Of a stretch of DNA of 64,000 nt, positions 22,506-35,011 are shown in pieces (the stretch's first letter is position 1; each line of letters starts with the position of its first letter). The stretch comes from Solanum dulcamara (Eukaryota; Streptophyta; Magnoliopsida; Solanales; Solanaceae), in the NCBI RefSeq assembly GCF_947179165.1, contig NC_077240.1, positions 29,746,001-29,810,000 on the forward strand, read 5' to 3'. A program made the translations under genes and the position numbers. The notes under the pieces are model-generated. The model was not told the origin of the DNA. It searched no databases and worked only from the letters and a program-made list of their open reading frames with translations.

Positions 22506-24633
22506 TGTCACGACCCAAAAATCGAGGTCATGATGACACACATCTCAAAACTCAATCTGATGTGTAACCCTAAAAATAAAACTCATACAAGACTCCCAAA
22601 GAGGAAAGTGATGCCATAATTTAAATAAAAAGAAAAACAATAAAAAAAATTATCCCCAAACCTGGTGTCATAAAAATAAAGAGCTTCTAATATAAGGTTC
22701 AAATATGAAGATACAATATAAGTCTCTGAATGATCCAAAAGACTGAAAAATAAAGATAGACTAGTGACGATCCGAATTCTGGGACCTCACCACTAATCTG
22801 AGAATACACAATCCGCTAGAATATCAACTTCCATGTGAGGTACCCCGACTAGTATCTGCATCAAAAAGGGATACAGAAGTAAGAGTGGGAACAATTCACA
22901 TGTACTCAGTAGATTTTAGCTGACTGAGTATAAGGAATTAATCAAACCTATGAAATAAACTAAGGAACGCTTCCACCTGTATATAAAAAAGACCCTCTTC
23001 GGCATCAGTGCCGCCAGTTTATATATATATATAGTAACGCGAGTAAAGTAAACTCATAATAACAACTCATAATCACAATTAATCAGATAATTCAAGCAAC
23101 ACAGATATCAATGTAATATGATGATGCAATGATATGGTGGTATGGTGGAATCAAGATTATTGCACAGCTTGTCGTATACACCTGTCGAGCTGTGCTACCA
23201 AGCAGGACCCATGGGGGTCTCGCAGACCATATACCTCAATCACAATATCTCATTATCCTTTCCACCTCCTCATGGTCAAGGGATCACAATGCATCCACTA
23301 CCCTGCCGTCATACTGCCTCGGACAGGGACTCAATATACAAAGGTTTAAAGGTGTTTTATTTTCTTTTTCAAAAAGAATTTCCATATTTCTCAACTTCTA
23401 TGATGAATGAGGATGAATGCATCAAAATACATACGATATAGAAGTAATATTCAACTCACATGTGGTAGAAGGTTCAAAGTTCTCAAAACTTAACCTACAC
23501 ATGATATTCACCCTCAATAAATAGTAATAGGAATATTCATTCCTTTCTCAACAATAGTTCAATACTCAAGCATTCTCAAAACCCCCAACTCAACCTCTCA
23601 GGCGAGCATCACAAGTCAAATAATATACTCAAGCCTCTCTCTTAGGCAAATCATGAATCACATGCTCTCAAAGCAAATAAAATAACAAATAAGGCCTTTA
23701 CACGGGCTATGTAATACAAATAAACCCCCACATGGTAATATATTAATAAATAAGCCCCCCACATGGGCATCACAATATATATAACATTCTCAACTCATAC
23801 TACGACCTCATCCAAAGTCTATAACATATGAATGACTAATTACCCTATCTCAATCTCAAAGAAGGATAGCCAAACCTACCTCAATTGCCGAAACCGCACT
23901 CGAACACCTCCACCGAACAAGAAACTCTCGAATTCAATGCCCAAAATGATAACCCACTATCAACAATAAAACATACACATCACAAGGAGTTCAATGACAC
24001 CCATATTGATAGGTTTTGGAACCGGGGATAAAATGGTCTAAAAATTAATTATTTCCAAAAAAGGTCAAATGTGGAAATTTATTGGACAATCACATTCTAC
24101 TTATAATAAGGAACTCATGGTTGAACCCATAAAAATAGAGCTCAATTTGAGTTAGAAATCACCATTTTCCTTAAATTCAAATTAGGGAAGAAACAAAGAT
24201 TTTTGGGATTTGAAACTAAAATTTAAGAGTTAAAATCATCAAATACTTAATGAAAAAGGAAGTTTTTAGGTCAAAAATCACTTAACCAACACTTTGCCTC
24301 AAAAATCTCTTCTCAAATCGCCTCAAAGAGTTCAAGAACTCAAACAAATGGTGAACAAACTATTGAAATGGGAAGAAAAGGGCATTTTTTGCCTAAAAAG
24401 TTACTATTCATGCGTGTTACTGTTCATGCGTGTTACTGTTCATGCTTGTTGACCACAGTCAACTTACACCACCACCCTTCAAAATATGGTTTTGACCCTT
24501 AAAACTCATTCGAAACTGTATAAGTATGAACCAATAGTACAGATTGATCAAATAACACTCGGGGGCACTAAAAAATAGGGGTAAAATGATAATTTCATAT
24601 AAATTTTTAAAAAAGACCCTCAAGGTCATTACA
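22506..24633 (-). repeat. 3' LTR of the Tekay-type element (left on the plus strand)
   Basis: 2128 bp, beginning on the plus strand TGTCACGACCCAAAAATCG and ending GGTCATTACA. It aligns over its full length with 29734-31864. A (TA)n stretch at about 23017-23030 gives a TATA-like box on the minus strand. The ORF-like frames at 23129-23441 are in this LTR and show no domain. Confidence 0.92.
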
Positions 24634-24650
24634 ACATCCACCACTAAAAA
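24634..24650 (-). other. Polypurine tract of the Tekay-type element
   Basis: On the minus strand CTTTTTAGTGGTGGATG directly precedes the 3' LTR. This is the plus-strand priming site, in the position and with the composition usual for the clade. Confidence 0.65.
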
Positions 24651-24659
24651 GTATGTTCG

Positions 24660-26122
24660 TCCTCGAACATAAGATAAAAGAAAGTACCTGGGATCTCAAA
24701 AAGTTGAGGGTACCGAGCCTGCATATCGGACTCTAACTCCTAAGTCGCCTCCTCAGCAGGCCGATGCTGCCACTGTACCTTGACCGAAGCAACCTCCTTG
24801 GTCCTGAGTCTACGAAGCCGCCTATCTAGAATAACTATCGGCTCCTCCTCATTAGTCAAATTCGGACTCAACTCTACCGCATCATAACAAATCACATCAG
24901 ACTCATCCGGTATGTACTTGCGAAGCATGGAAACATGAAACACCGGATGTACAGTTGACAATTTAGGGGGTAAGGCCAACTCATATGCCACTCCACCTAC
25001 TCTCCTTAGGATTTCAAATGGGCCAACAAATCTTGGGCTAAGCTTGCCCTTCTTTCTGAACCTCATCACACCCTTCATGAGTGAAGTTTTAAGCCACACA
25101 CAGTCACCCACCATGAACTCTAAGGGATGAACCCTCCTGTCAGCATAACTCTTCTGATGACTCTGAGCTGTCAATAGTCGACCCTGAATCAAACGTACCC
25201 GCTCCATAGCATCCCTAAGTAAGTCAGTATCTAATACATCAACCGCAATAGAATCAAACCATCCAACGACACCTACGACCATACAATCACTCAAATGGTG
25301 CCATCTGAATGCTGGAGTGATAATTGTTATTATAGGCAAACTCTACTAAGGGAAAGTGTTGGTCCCATCGGGTACCAAAATCAGTCACACAGGCCCTAAG
25401 CATATCCTCCAACATTTGAATAGTTCGCTCGGACTGACCATCGATTTGAGGATTCTCTAGCCGCATACCCAAACCATGTTGTAATGCCTCTCAAAAGTGA
25501 GAGGTGAACACTGAACCCTGATCCGACACAATAGAGATAGGCACCCCATGCAACCTAACAATCTCACGAAGATAGATTCTAGCTAACTGATCCGCATTGT
25601 AGCTAGTCTTCACCGGAAGGAAATGGGCTGATTTGGTCAATCGATCCACAATCACCCAAACAGAGTCATACTTACCCAATGCCATGGGTAATCCAGACAC
25701 AAAGTCCATAGTGATACGCTCCCATTTCCACTCGGGAATGGGCATCCTTTGCATAGGACCACCCGGTTTCTAATGCTCTACTTCACTTGTTGGAAATTTA
25801 GATACTTAGCCACAAAATCAATAATGTTTCTCTTCATGCCACACCACCAATAGTGTTGTTTTAAGTCATGAAATATCTTTGCCACTCCCGGGTGAATTGA
25901 ATATTTGGAATAATGAGCCTCTTCCAATATCATACGTACCCATTCACTCACCTTGGGTACACAAATACAATTATTAATCCTCAAAACTCCTTCCAGATCA
26001 AGAGAGGCTAATTTTGCTTCAACACTCAACACTTTGTCTCGAATGACCCTCAACTTGTCATCTTCAAACTGGTGTGTACGAATCTGGTCCATCAAATTAG
26101 ACCTAGCCTCCACAAAGGCCAA
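24660..26122 (-). pseudogene. pol: Tekay-type integrase with C-terminal chromodomain, broken
   Basis: The pieces run 26122-25778 (zinc region), 25754-25491, 25472-25287 and 25339-24740. The zinc motif has lost both cysteines (YLNFQQVK where CLTCQQVK is usual). The catalytic residues remain visible as MDFVSGLP, VSDQGSVFTSHF and DGQSERT. The tail has FVGPFEILRRVG and LHPVFHVSMLRKYI-like blocks, and the chromodomain begins EEPIVILDRRLRRLR. Its conserved Trp is a TAG stop at 24740-24742, with ELESDMQARYP continuing after it. Other breaks are Trp to TGA after SHF (about 25491), a one-base deletion plus a CAG-to-TAG change near 25770, and a frameshift near 25300. In this clade the chromodomain targets integration to heterochromatin. 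Confidence 0.85.
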
Positions 26123-26149
26123 AATACCATGATGTGTAGAAATATCAAG

Positions 26150-26632
26150 TCAGACCAACTGTCTAGCTAATGACTGAACCTCCAATGCCAAAGGCCTCTC
26201 AACAGCCTTAAGGAAGGCCAAACTACCCATGCTAGATGTTTTGTGACTCAGGGCATCCGCTACCACATTAGCTTTGCCTGGATGATAAAGTATGGTGATA
26301 TCATAGTCTTTCAATAACTCTAACCACCTACGCTGCCGCATGTTAAGATTCGACTAAGAAAAGATATACTTAAGGCTACGGTGGTCAGTATAGACCTCAC
26401 AATGCACTCCATAGAGATAATGCCTCCACAATTTCAGAACAAACACCACCGCTGCTAATTCTAAGTTATGGGTAGGATAGTTCTTCTCATGTACCTTCAA
26501 CTGTCGAGAAGCATAAGCTATAACTCTACCTTTTTGCATCAATACACCACCCAAGCTGACTCCCAAAGCATCATAAAACACAATAAAAGCCACGCCTTCC
26601 TCGGGTAAGGCTAGAATAGGTGCTGAAGTCAA
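26150..26632 (-). pseudogene. pol: Tekay-type RNase H region, broken
   Basis: 26632-26354 has [27 protein letters not shown] and [16 protein letters not shown] replaces Gln, then 26341-26150 continues [15 protein letters not shown] and [13 protein letters not shown]. Another stop (TGA, probably from CGA) ends it near 26150. RNase H removes RNA template during reverse transcription. All motifs are in order, but the frame is interrupted by point changes only. Confidence 0.85.
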
Positions 26633-26674
26633 TAGTTCTTTGAGCTTTTGAAAGCTCGCCTCACACTCATCAGT

Positions 26675-27290
26675 CTACTGAAATGCCATGGTCTTTTGAG
26701 TTAGCCTAGTCAATGGGACTGCAATAGAAGAGAATCCTTGAACAAACCGACGATAGTAGCTTGTCAACCCAATAAAACTCTGAATCTCGATAACCAAAGT
26801 AGGCCTAACCCAATCACGAACCGCTGTAACTTTGGCTGGATCAACCATAATACCATCTTTGGTCACTATATGACCCAAGAATGTCACAGACTCAAGCCAA
26901 AACTCACATTTGGAGAATTTTGCATAGAACTTCTCCTCCCTCAATCTTTGATGGACTGTCTTCAGGTGCCTAAGAAGATCTGCCTCATTCTTGGAATAAA
27001 CCAAGATGTCATCAATAAACACGATCACAAATGAGTCTAAATGAGGTCTAAATACCCGATTCATCAACTTCATAAAAGTAGTTGGGGTATTAGTCAACCC
27101 GAAGGACATAACCACAAACTCATAATGCCCATAACGAATCCTGAATGTAGTCTTCGGGATATCAGATTCCCAAACTCTCAACTGATGGTAACCCAATCTC
27201 AAATCAATCTTTGAGAATACCGATGCACCTTGAAGCTGGTCAAATAAATCATTAATGCGAGGGAGAGGATACTTGTTCTTGATAGTGACC
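26675..27290 (-). pseudogene. pol: Tekay-type reverse transcriptase, catalytic part
   Basis: The longest open piece starts upstream of LGYHQLRV and includes [25 protein letters not shown] and the catalytic FIDDILVYS, then [14 protein letters not shown] and [13 protein letters not shown]. It is cut from the upstream part by one extra G after LNK near 27287 (reading AAAGGTC where AAAGTC would keep frame). It ends at a TAG replacing Trp at about 26675. The fold is complete in sequence. Confidence 0.88.
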
Positions 27291-27998
27291 TTTGTTCAAC
27301 TGTCGATAGTCAATACACATTCTCATAGTACCATCTTTCTTCTTCACAAATAAAATTGGTGCACCCCATGGTGATACACTAGGTTTAATAAACCCCTTCT
27401 TCAATAAATCTTTCAATTGTTCTTTTAACTTCTTCAATTCTGCCGGAGCCATCCGATAAGGAGAAATAGAGGTGGGTTTAGTGTTAGGCTCCAAATCAAT
27501 CACAAAATTGATATCACAGTCAGGAGGAACTCCTGGCAAGTCTGTAGGAAATATATCCATAAACTCTCTCACCACCCTCATAGTCTCTATAGGCGATGAC
27601 TCCATAGTGAGATCACGTACATGAGCCAAATAAGACAAATAACCCTTATCCATCAAGCAACGAGCATGAATATAAGATATCACTCCCTTAGGATACAAAC
27701 TCGGATTACCATTCCATTCCAAGCTAGGTAACCCGGGATAAGCTAAGGTGACGGTCTTTGCATAACAATATAATATAGCATGATAAGGAGATAACCAGTC
27801 CATACCCAATATCACATCAAAATCAAGCATTTCTAATAAAATTAAGTCTGCACGAGTCTCTCTACCCAAAAATATCACCAAACATCCCTTGTACACCCGA
27901 TCTACCACTAAAGATTCACTTATCGGGGTAGAAATAGTAATAGGCACATCAAGGAACTCACTCACATAATCAATACCCACATCAAAATAAGTTGACAC
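27252..27998 (-). pseudogene. pol: Tekay-type protease region and reverse transcriptase start
   Basis: The open piece has 248 residues. [24 protein letters not shown], in parts, is the conserved block after the protease active site; the active site itself lies just upstream and is not clean here. From about residue 175, [33 protein letters not shown] and [12 protein letters not shown] mark the start of the reverse transcriptase. The frame then shifts at 27287. Confidence 0.85.
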
Positions 27999-28205
27999 AT
28001 AAGAATATGTAGACCTTAGGTCAAATAATACTGAAGCAGAACGATGGTAAACTGAAACAATACCTATTATAACTGCATCAGAGGCTTCTGCCTCATATCT
28101 ACCCTGTATAACATAGTATAACTGACGGTCACCCTTACCCTATGAACCACCACGAGCACCACCTCATGCTCCACCTTTAGCACCACGGGTGCCACCTCTA
28201 GTATT

Positions 28206-29527
28206 CTACAAAAAACCCCGAATAGCTGGAGCATCTGTAGAACGAACAACTGGTGCCTTGGGTCGCCCAGTAGAAGAAGCACGTTTGGGGTAATCTTGGG
28301 CCTTATGCCCAAACTCATCATACACATAACAACCTCGAGGACCTGAACCCCATGGGGAATAACCAGAAGTGTCAAAATGGCCTCCGAAGCTCAAAGAACC
28401 CTGAATAGCTGCCTGGACCGGTCTGCCCTGATAACCATGGGTTCCTAAATCCGAATATTCTCTGCCCTTAGAAGAATGACCGCTGAACTGACCCAGCTGA
28501 CGAAACCTCTTGGCCCCACCCTATCTATCACATCAGATACTTTCTATCATTCTGGCATGATCAATAATACTCTAAAATGTACCTCCAGATAGTACAAGAG
28601 AGGCTGTAGCCTCTTGGAGATAACCGACGAATCCCTTCACTAGCTTGCAAATCTGTTCAAACTGAGTGGGAATACTCGATATAGCATAATGAGATAACTT
28701 ATAAAAGTGAGTCTCACACTCATATTCAGATAGGAAGCCCTGCTCCAGTCTATCAAACTCATCCCTGTGTTGATCACGGAGTCTATAAGGCATAAATATC
28801 TCAAGGAACATCTCAATAAACTGTTCCCAACTCATCATAGGAGAACCAATAGGTCTACGGGCAAGAACCGACCTCCACCACTCCTTGGCTACTCCTGCAA
28901 ATTGATATAAAGTGTAAGCTACTCCATGTGCCTCTAAGATGCCTAGGTTGAACAACCTGTCTTGGCATTCAGTCAAAAAGTCATAGGCTTTCTCTCCGGA
29001 TGTACCATCAAACCTTGGAGGCTCCAATCGAACAAACCTCTCGAAGCTCTTCTGCTCAGCTATCGACATGGTAGCACTAGCAGAAACTGGCGGAGCTGGA
29101 AATCTCGAAGGTGCAATAGAAGGCACTAAAGAAGAACCATGAGTATGAAATCTTACACTAGGCCCATGAACTGGCGGTGTAGCACCAACTATGATAGGAG
29201 AACCTACGCTACCTGGAAGAATACCAGAGGTAGGAGCACCATCCAGTCTAGCCAATAATTGAACCAGTAGCTCCTGAAGCATCAGAGCACTATCGAGAAT
29301 CATAGAAGGCTGGGATGGCCTCTGCTCCTCAATCTTCCACTCTAATTCATCCTCATACTCGTACATAGGCTCAAGTGATGGCTCTCTAGCTCGTCCATGA
29401 GCAGGTGCCGCTCCCCTCGCTCAGCCTCATCCCCTGACTCCACCACGTCCTCTACCTTGCCTGGTACTGGGGCTCGAGCAGCAGGTACAGCCTCACTCTC
29501 AGTAATTATGACTCTAGTCCTCACCAT
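28206..29527 (-). pseudogene. gag: Tekay-type gag, broken
   Basis: An ATG at 29527 opens MVRTRVIITESEAVPAARAP, as usual for this clade, and ends near 29342. A second frame from 29366 to 28572 carries the gag core (RLEPPRFDGTSGEKAYDFL, then GVAYTLYQFAGVAKEWWRS, then MSWEQFIEMFLEIFMPYRLR). The zinc knuckle at 28394-28206 reads CYVYDEFGHKAQDYPKR: the second and fourth ligands of the CCHC set are Tyr instead of Cys, both explicable by G-to-A changes. RNA packaging would be lost even if the frame were open. Confidence 0.85.
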
Positions 29528-29720
29528 CTGCGCAGAAGGAATAGATTAGAGGTATATAATATTTAATATGAATAAATTACACGAAGGGAATAAAATGAAG
29601 GAAATCTTCCTATTAAGTATCTTTAGCCTCTCAAAGATAAGTACGGACGTCTACGTACCGATCCGCAAGACTCTACTAGACACCATGCTCTTTAACTTAT
29701 GAGTTCGGTGAATCTAGTGT

Positions 29721-29730
29721 TCTGATACTA
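29721..29730 (-). other. Primer-binding site of the Tekay-type element (initiator tRNA-Met)
   Basis: The minus strand reads TAGTATCAGA three bases inside the 5' LTR, one mismatch from TGGTATCAGA. Confidence 0.8.
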
Positions 29731-29733
29731 ATT

Positions 29734-31864
29734 TGTCACAACCCAAAAATCGAGGTCATAATGACACACATCTCAAAACCCAATCTGATGTGTAACCCTA
29801 AAAATAAAACTCATACAAGACTTCCAAAGGGGAAAGTGGTGCCACAATTTAAATAAAAAGAAAAATAATAATAAAAAAATTATCCTAAAATCCGGTGTCA
29901 TAAGTATAAAGAGCATCTAATATATGGTTCAAATATGAAGATACAACATAAGTCTCTGAATGATCCAAAAGACTAAAAAATAAAGATAGACTAGTGACGA
30001 TCTGAATTCTGGGACCTCACCACTAATCTGAGAATACACAATCTGCTAGAATATCAACTTCCATGTGAGGTACCCCGACTAGTATCTGCATCAAAAAGGA
30101 ATACAGAAGTAGGAGTGAGAACAATTCACATGTACTCAGTAGGTTTTAGCTGACTGAGTATAAGGAATTAATCAAACCTATAAAATAAACTAAGGAACGC
30201 TTCCACCTGCATACAGAAAAGTTCCACTTCGGCATTGGTGCCGCCAGTTTATATATATATAGTGACACAAGTAAAGTAAACTCATAATAACAGCTCATAA
30301 TCACAATTAATCAGATAATTCAAGAAGTACAGATATCAATGCAATGCAATACAATATGATGATGCAATGATGTAGTGGTACGGTGGAATCAAGACTGTCG
30401 CATAGTTTGTCGTATACACCTGCCAAGTTGTGCTGCCCATGGGGGTCTCACAGACCATATACCTCAATCAGAATATCTTATTATCCTTTCCACCTCCTTA
30501 TAGTCAAGGGATCATAATGCATCCACTACCCTACCGTAATACTGCCTCAGACAGGAACTCAAGATACAAAGGTTTAAAGGTATTTCATTTTCTTTTTTAA
30601 TTTTTTTTTCCATATTTCTCAACTTTTATGATGAATGAGGATGAATGCATCAAAACATATATGACATAGAAGTAATATTCAACTCAAATGTGGTAGAAGG
30701 TTCAAAGTTCTCAAAACTTAACCTACACATGATATTCACCCTCAATAAATAGTAATAGGAATATTCATTCCTTTCTCAACAATAGTTCAATACTCAAGCA
30801 TTCTCAAAACCCCCAACTCAACCTCTCAGGCGAGCATCACAAGTCAAATAATATACTCAAGCCTCTCTCTTAGGCAAATCACGAATTACATGCTCTCAAA
30901 GCAAATAAAATAACAAATAAGGCCTTTACACGGGCTATGTAATATAAATAAACCTCCACATGGTAATACATTAATAAATAAGCCTCCCACACGGGCATCA
31001 CAATATATATAACATTATCAACTCATACTACGACCTCATCCAAAGTCTATAGTATATGAATGACTAATTACCCTATCTCAATCTCAAAGAAGGATAGCCA
31101 AACCTACCTCAATTGCCGAAACCGCACTCGAACACCTCCATCGAATAAGCAAATCTCGAATTCAATGCCCGGAATGACAACCCACTATCAACAATAAAAT
31201 ATACACATCACATGGAGTCCAATGACACCCATATTGATAGGTTTAGGAACCGGGGATAAAATGGTCTAAAAATTAATTATTTCCGAAAAAGGTTAAATCT
31301 GGAAATTTATTGTAAAATCACATTCTAATTATAATAAGGAACTCATGGTTGAAAAATCCATAAAAATAGAGCTCAAAACGAGTTAGAAATCACCATTTTC
31401 CTTAAATTCGAATTAGGGAAGAAATAAAGATTTTTGGGGTTTAAAACTAAACTTTAAGAGTTAAAATTATCAAATACTTAATGAAAAAGAAATTTTTTAG
31501 GTCAAAAATTACTTACGCAACACTTTGCCTTAAAAATCTCTTCTCAAATCGCCTCAAAGAGTTCAGGAACTCAAACAAATGGTGAACAAACTATTGAAAT
31601 GGGAAGAAAAGGACATTTTTTACCTAAAAAGTTACTATTCACACATGTTACTGTTCACACGTGTTACTGTTCATGCGTGTTGACCATGGTCAACTTACAC
31701 CACCACCCTTCAAAATATGTTTTTGACCCTCAAAACTTATTCAGAACTATATAAGTATGAACCGATAGTGCAAATTGATCAAATAACACTCGGGGGCACT
31801 AAAAAATAGGGGTAAAATGATGATTTCACATAAATTTTTAAAAATGACCCTCAAGGTCATTATA
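29734..31864 (-). repeat. 5' LTR of the Tekay-type element (right on the plus strand)
   Basis: 2131 bp. On the plus strand it starts TGTCACAACCC and ends GGTCATTATA (one change from the ACA of the other LTR). It is followed directly by the target duplication CTTCT. Confidence 0.92.
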
Positions 31865-32180
31865 CTTCTCACCACCCTTTACTAGTCGCAATGTCCCGCC
31901 AAAGCGGTAGGATCCCCACTCCAGCGGCGTCATACCAGTGGGATGAATTCCGCCAATGCAGGATGAGGCGGGGTAGTACGATTGGAAAGTGGGTTAATTT
32001 CTCTTTAAGTAATCTTTTATGGGAGTGTATTCAAGTTACTTTCATTCGCACCGTAATTCAGAGTATGTGAATTTTCCCCTAAACCATGGACAGTAATCGT
32101 TCTATCAAGCGTGCCCTAACCAGTTCGTGTCTTCTTCTCATGTATCATTCGAAGCGAACGAATGGTAAATTGGTAGCTAT
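31865..32180 (+). other. 3' internal region of element E
   Basis: 316 bp without a gene. It begins with the CTTCT duplication and contains GC-rich palindromic words of E (CCCGCCAAAGCGGTAGG near 31891, GCGGCGTCATACC). A polypurine tract before the right LTR is not convincing. Confidence 0.5.
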
Positions 32181-34194
32181 TCTAACAACTCAAATTATCG
32201 TTAATTAAGATTAGAAGAAACCGCAAGAAAATTTACTCAACTAGGTCCCACCATCCCGCTAGAGCGGGATGGTTCTGCCATAGCGGTGCCGCCTGAGTGG
32301 GAATATAGCCGCCAAAATGGGAGAACGTGGGACAGAACCTAAATCACAATTTTCTTATTTTTCCCACTTCTTCCCAAGGTAGGTTTGAGGCGAGGATTAC
32401 TGCAAAAACCCTCCAAAGGATGCTCCTGACTTGGGAAGAAGAGGGGAAAAAATCTTGGCACTGGAAGGTTTTCAAACAGTGGATTTCAATCCTGTCTTGC
32501 CCGTAGGACATCTGGAACCAAGGATTTCAACTGCATGATCTCTTCACAGGTGCTTGGCGCCCAGGTAGGCTAGGCTTCTCTTATTTGAGTAGTTAAATCA
32601 ATACATATGGTATAGTATAGAAGGGAATATAATAAGAAATCGTATAATTAAGCTATGGGTCACGGATCATGGGAAGAAAATTTGGGCGACATTAGTGGTT
32701 TAACTTGAAGTGACCTAGATAAGAAAGTTATGTAATGATTTTAGGAGAAGTTTGTTGTGATGTCATAGTATTTAGACAGGTGATGTTGTAAAGGTCATAT
32801 TTGTATGTACATTGATATAAATTATGTGGATATTGGTGATACACCTTGGGGTTAATAATGTAGGTGATGATTTTGTTTCCCGTATATGTTTCATGTACTT
32901 GTTAAACTATTTCATGGTATGCATGTGTGGATATGACTAGGGAAGGACATTATCGAATAAGTGAAATGACCATTTATTGTCTTATATTGTGATGATTCTG
33001 TTCTTGAAGATATAATATGGATTATTGTTGGTAACTTGTGGTTGATCTATATAACTGGATCAGATGTCACATTCTGACACATATTTGGATCGAGTATCAC
33101 ATTCTGACACGTTATTGGATCGCGTGTCATATTCCGATACATATATGGCTGGATTGAGTCCCCTCAAAAGGCCAACTGTGTATGAAAGGTTCCATGAGAG
33201 GACCCGACGATATCTGTATTCTGTGTAGTAGTGAGGTTAGCTGTAAATGAGCTAGGGATTGTTCTATGTTAGTTATAAGGAACTGTGAATAAGATGATGG
33301 AACGGATTAGGCCTCGATGTGATATATGTGATATATGAGATATTCTATATTCACAGGTTTAGGAGTGGGGGTTGCTTGTTAGCAAGGAGTTTTATTGTTG
33401 GATTTGTAAATTAAGATAGTGGGGTAGTAGTGGTTACTTAGAATGTGTAGTTAGTTATGAGGTAGGGTTATGGAATGGCTAGATCCCTATGTTGTTAAAC
33501 AACTGGATTAAGACAAATGATAGTTGGGTAGAACCATTGAGTGGCTAAGGTTGTCGGGTGGTAACTGTTAGAGTGAAGTGAGCAATAGTATGGTGGGCCT
33601 ATAACCCACAGGTTTCAAGTTTGTAACCAGAGTGAGTAGTGAAACCTTGGTCAGTAGAGTGGGGAAGACTATAAGAGTGAGGGTAAGAAGTTTACTAACA
33701 GGTTTAGGTGGACAGACTTATAAAGTTTAATTGTTATGATCTCTCTCATTTTTCTGTTTATATACTATGCGGTTGGTATCAAATTGATCGATGATGCCTA
33801 CCAGTACGTGTTGTTTGTACTGATACTACTCTTGCTATGCCATTTGACATAGTCTGGTGGCAGGATCAGTGATGTCTCTTACATGAAGGCGAACACAAAG
33901 ACGATTCTCCAACAACTTCTATTTTTCCTACTTATGGTGGGAGCTGTGTCGTTATTTTATTTATATGTATTGTACTTTTAGAAGCTCTTGTACCTGTTTT
34001 AGACTAGCATCCTTAGGGGTTTAAGTGTTATTTTGTATAAACTGGATTACTATAGACTGATTTGAATTTTCTAGCTTCAAATGGTTCAAATCTGTTATAA
34101 ATTCCACAATGATTTCATATAAGGGGGTTAAGGGTTCTCCGACTTAGGTCATAGAGTGGGTGCCCGCACAGCCTGGTAGGTTTGGATCATGACA
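32181..34194 (+). repeat. Right LTR of element E
   Basis: 2014 bp, beginning TCTAACAACTC (mutated TG end) and ending GATCATGACA, followed by the target duplication AATAT. It aligns with 6843-8581 throughout. It carries about 270 bp at 33250-33522 that the left LTR lacks, and one further GCCTGAGTGGG-type word near its 5' end. Confidence 0.85.
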
Positions 34195-35011
34195 AATATT
34201 TTATTCATGTGCAATGTCATGTGGTAAGATTTTTTTAAATAAAAAAGAGAGCGTATTACACACACCACTGATATGTATTTTTCAAACCAATAAGTGATAG
34301 TTTAGATATGAAACTCACACTTCCAAAAGTTTAGGTATGAACCTAAAAAAATGATAGTTTATGTGTGTTTTCGACACTTATCTAAAAAATAAACAAAAAA
34401 GATAGGCAAATATCTTTTACTTGTCGCTAGACTTTTTTTTAAAATAAAATTTTATTTTTGTTATATTCGGTATGCAAGTAGAAAAAAATATTTTTCTAAA
34501 ATATATGTACATATCTAACCTAAAACGAGAAAAATATTAAAAAATATAAAAATAAATTAGGAGAGAGGGATAGATGGGGTGGGTAGAATTTTATTTTTTT
34601 TAGAAATAAAAATAATATCAATTTTTGTAGGAAGGAGTGGGGGAGGAAGTGAAGTCAGAACTTTTCAAAAATATTTTATAAAAGAAATTTAAAAATATAT
34701 AAGGGCGAGGGATTGTCTGGGGGTGGGGTGGGGGACATGGTGGATGCGATAGGGGGGAGGTGGTAGAGTTGGGTGAGAAAAATATTTTAAAAAAATAATT
34801 CTTTTTTTGGATAGTAATACTTTGATCTTTAACTTTTAACTAAAATTAAAAGTTTATTTTATTTTTTCAAGGTGAAATATTTTATTCATGTGCAATGTGA
34901 CAAGATTTTTTAGAATAAAAGAGATAGTGTATTACACACACCACTGATATGTGTTTTTCAAAATAATAAGTGATAATTTAGGTATGAAACTCACACTACT
35001 AATAGCTTAGA
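34195..35011 (+). repeat. Tandem array unit U2 (rest) and start of U3
   Basis: U2 resumes after E with AATATTTTATTCATGTGCAA. The next unit starts near 34866 with TCAAGGTGAAATATTTTATT, an unfilled version of the E insertion site. U3 is interrupted at 35012 by the solo LTR; TTAGA (35007-35011) is its target duplication. Confidence 0.8.

Larger units (their letters stand above)
22506..31864 (-). mobile_element. Tekay/Del-type chromovirus (Ty3/gypsy), complete but inactive, inserted in E
   Basis: 9359 bp, with LTRs at 22506-24633 and 29734-31864 and a perfect 5-bp target duplication CTTCT at 22501-22505 and 31865-31869. On the minus strand the LTRs run from TGTAATGACC to GGGTCGTGACA. The primer-binding site (initiator tRNA-Met) is at 29721-29730 and the polypurine tract at 24634-24650. 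The gag-protease-RT-RNase H-integrase-chromodomain order fits the Tekay/Del clade. Many single stops and frameshifts inactivate it. The two LTRs differ at several percent of positions by eye, so it is not recent. Confidence 0.92.
6843..34194 (+). mobile_element. Element E: LTR retrotransposon without visible own gag-pol, split by two nested elements
   Basis: LTRs lie at 6843-8581 and 32181-34194. The primer-binding site next to the left LTR (TGGTATCAGA, 8585-8594) is complementary to initiator tRNA-Met. The target duplication AATAT is at 6838-6842 and 34195-34199. An unfilled site survives in the flanking tandem array (GAAATATTTTATTCATG near 34872), which confirms the boundaries. Once the Athila-type and Tekay-type insertions are subtracted, E keeps only about 2.7 kb of internal DNA: 8582-9857, 21398-22505 and 31865-32180. 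None of it encodes a recognisable gag, protease, reverse transcriptase or integrase. A minus-strand ORF of a plant transposon protein family lies in the second piece. E is either a large non-autonomous element or a deleted autonomous one; the truncated Athila 3' end shows that a deletion did occur at 21397. Confidence 0.8.

Noticed and set aside
23129..23441. Three overlapping plus-strand ORFs
   Set aside because: They lie in a Tekay LTR, are in different frames over the same bases, are not kept open in the other LTR and show no domain.
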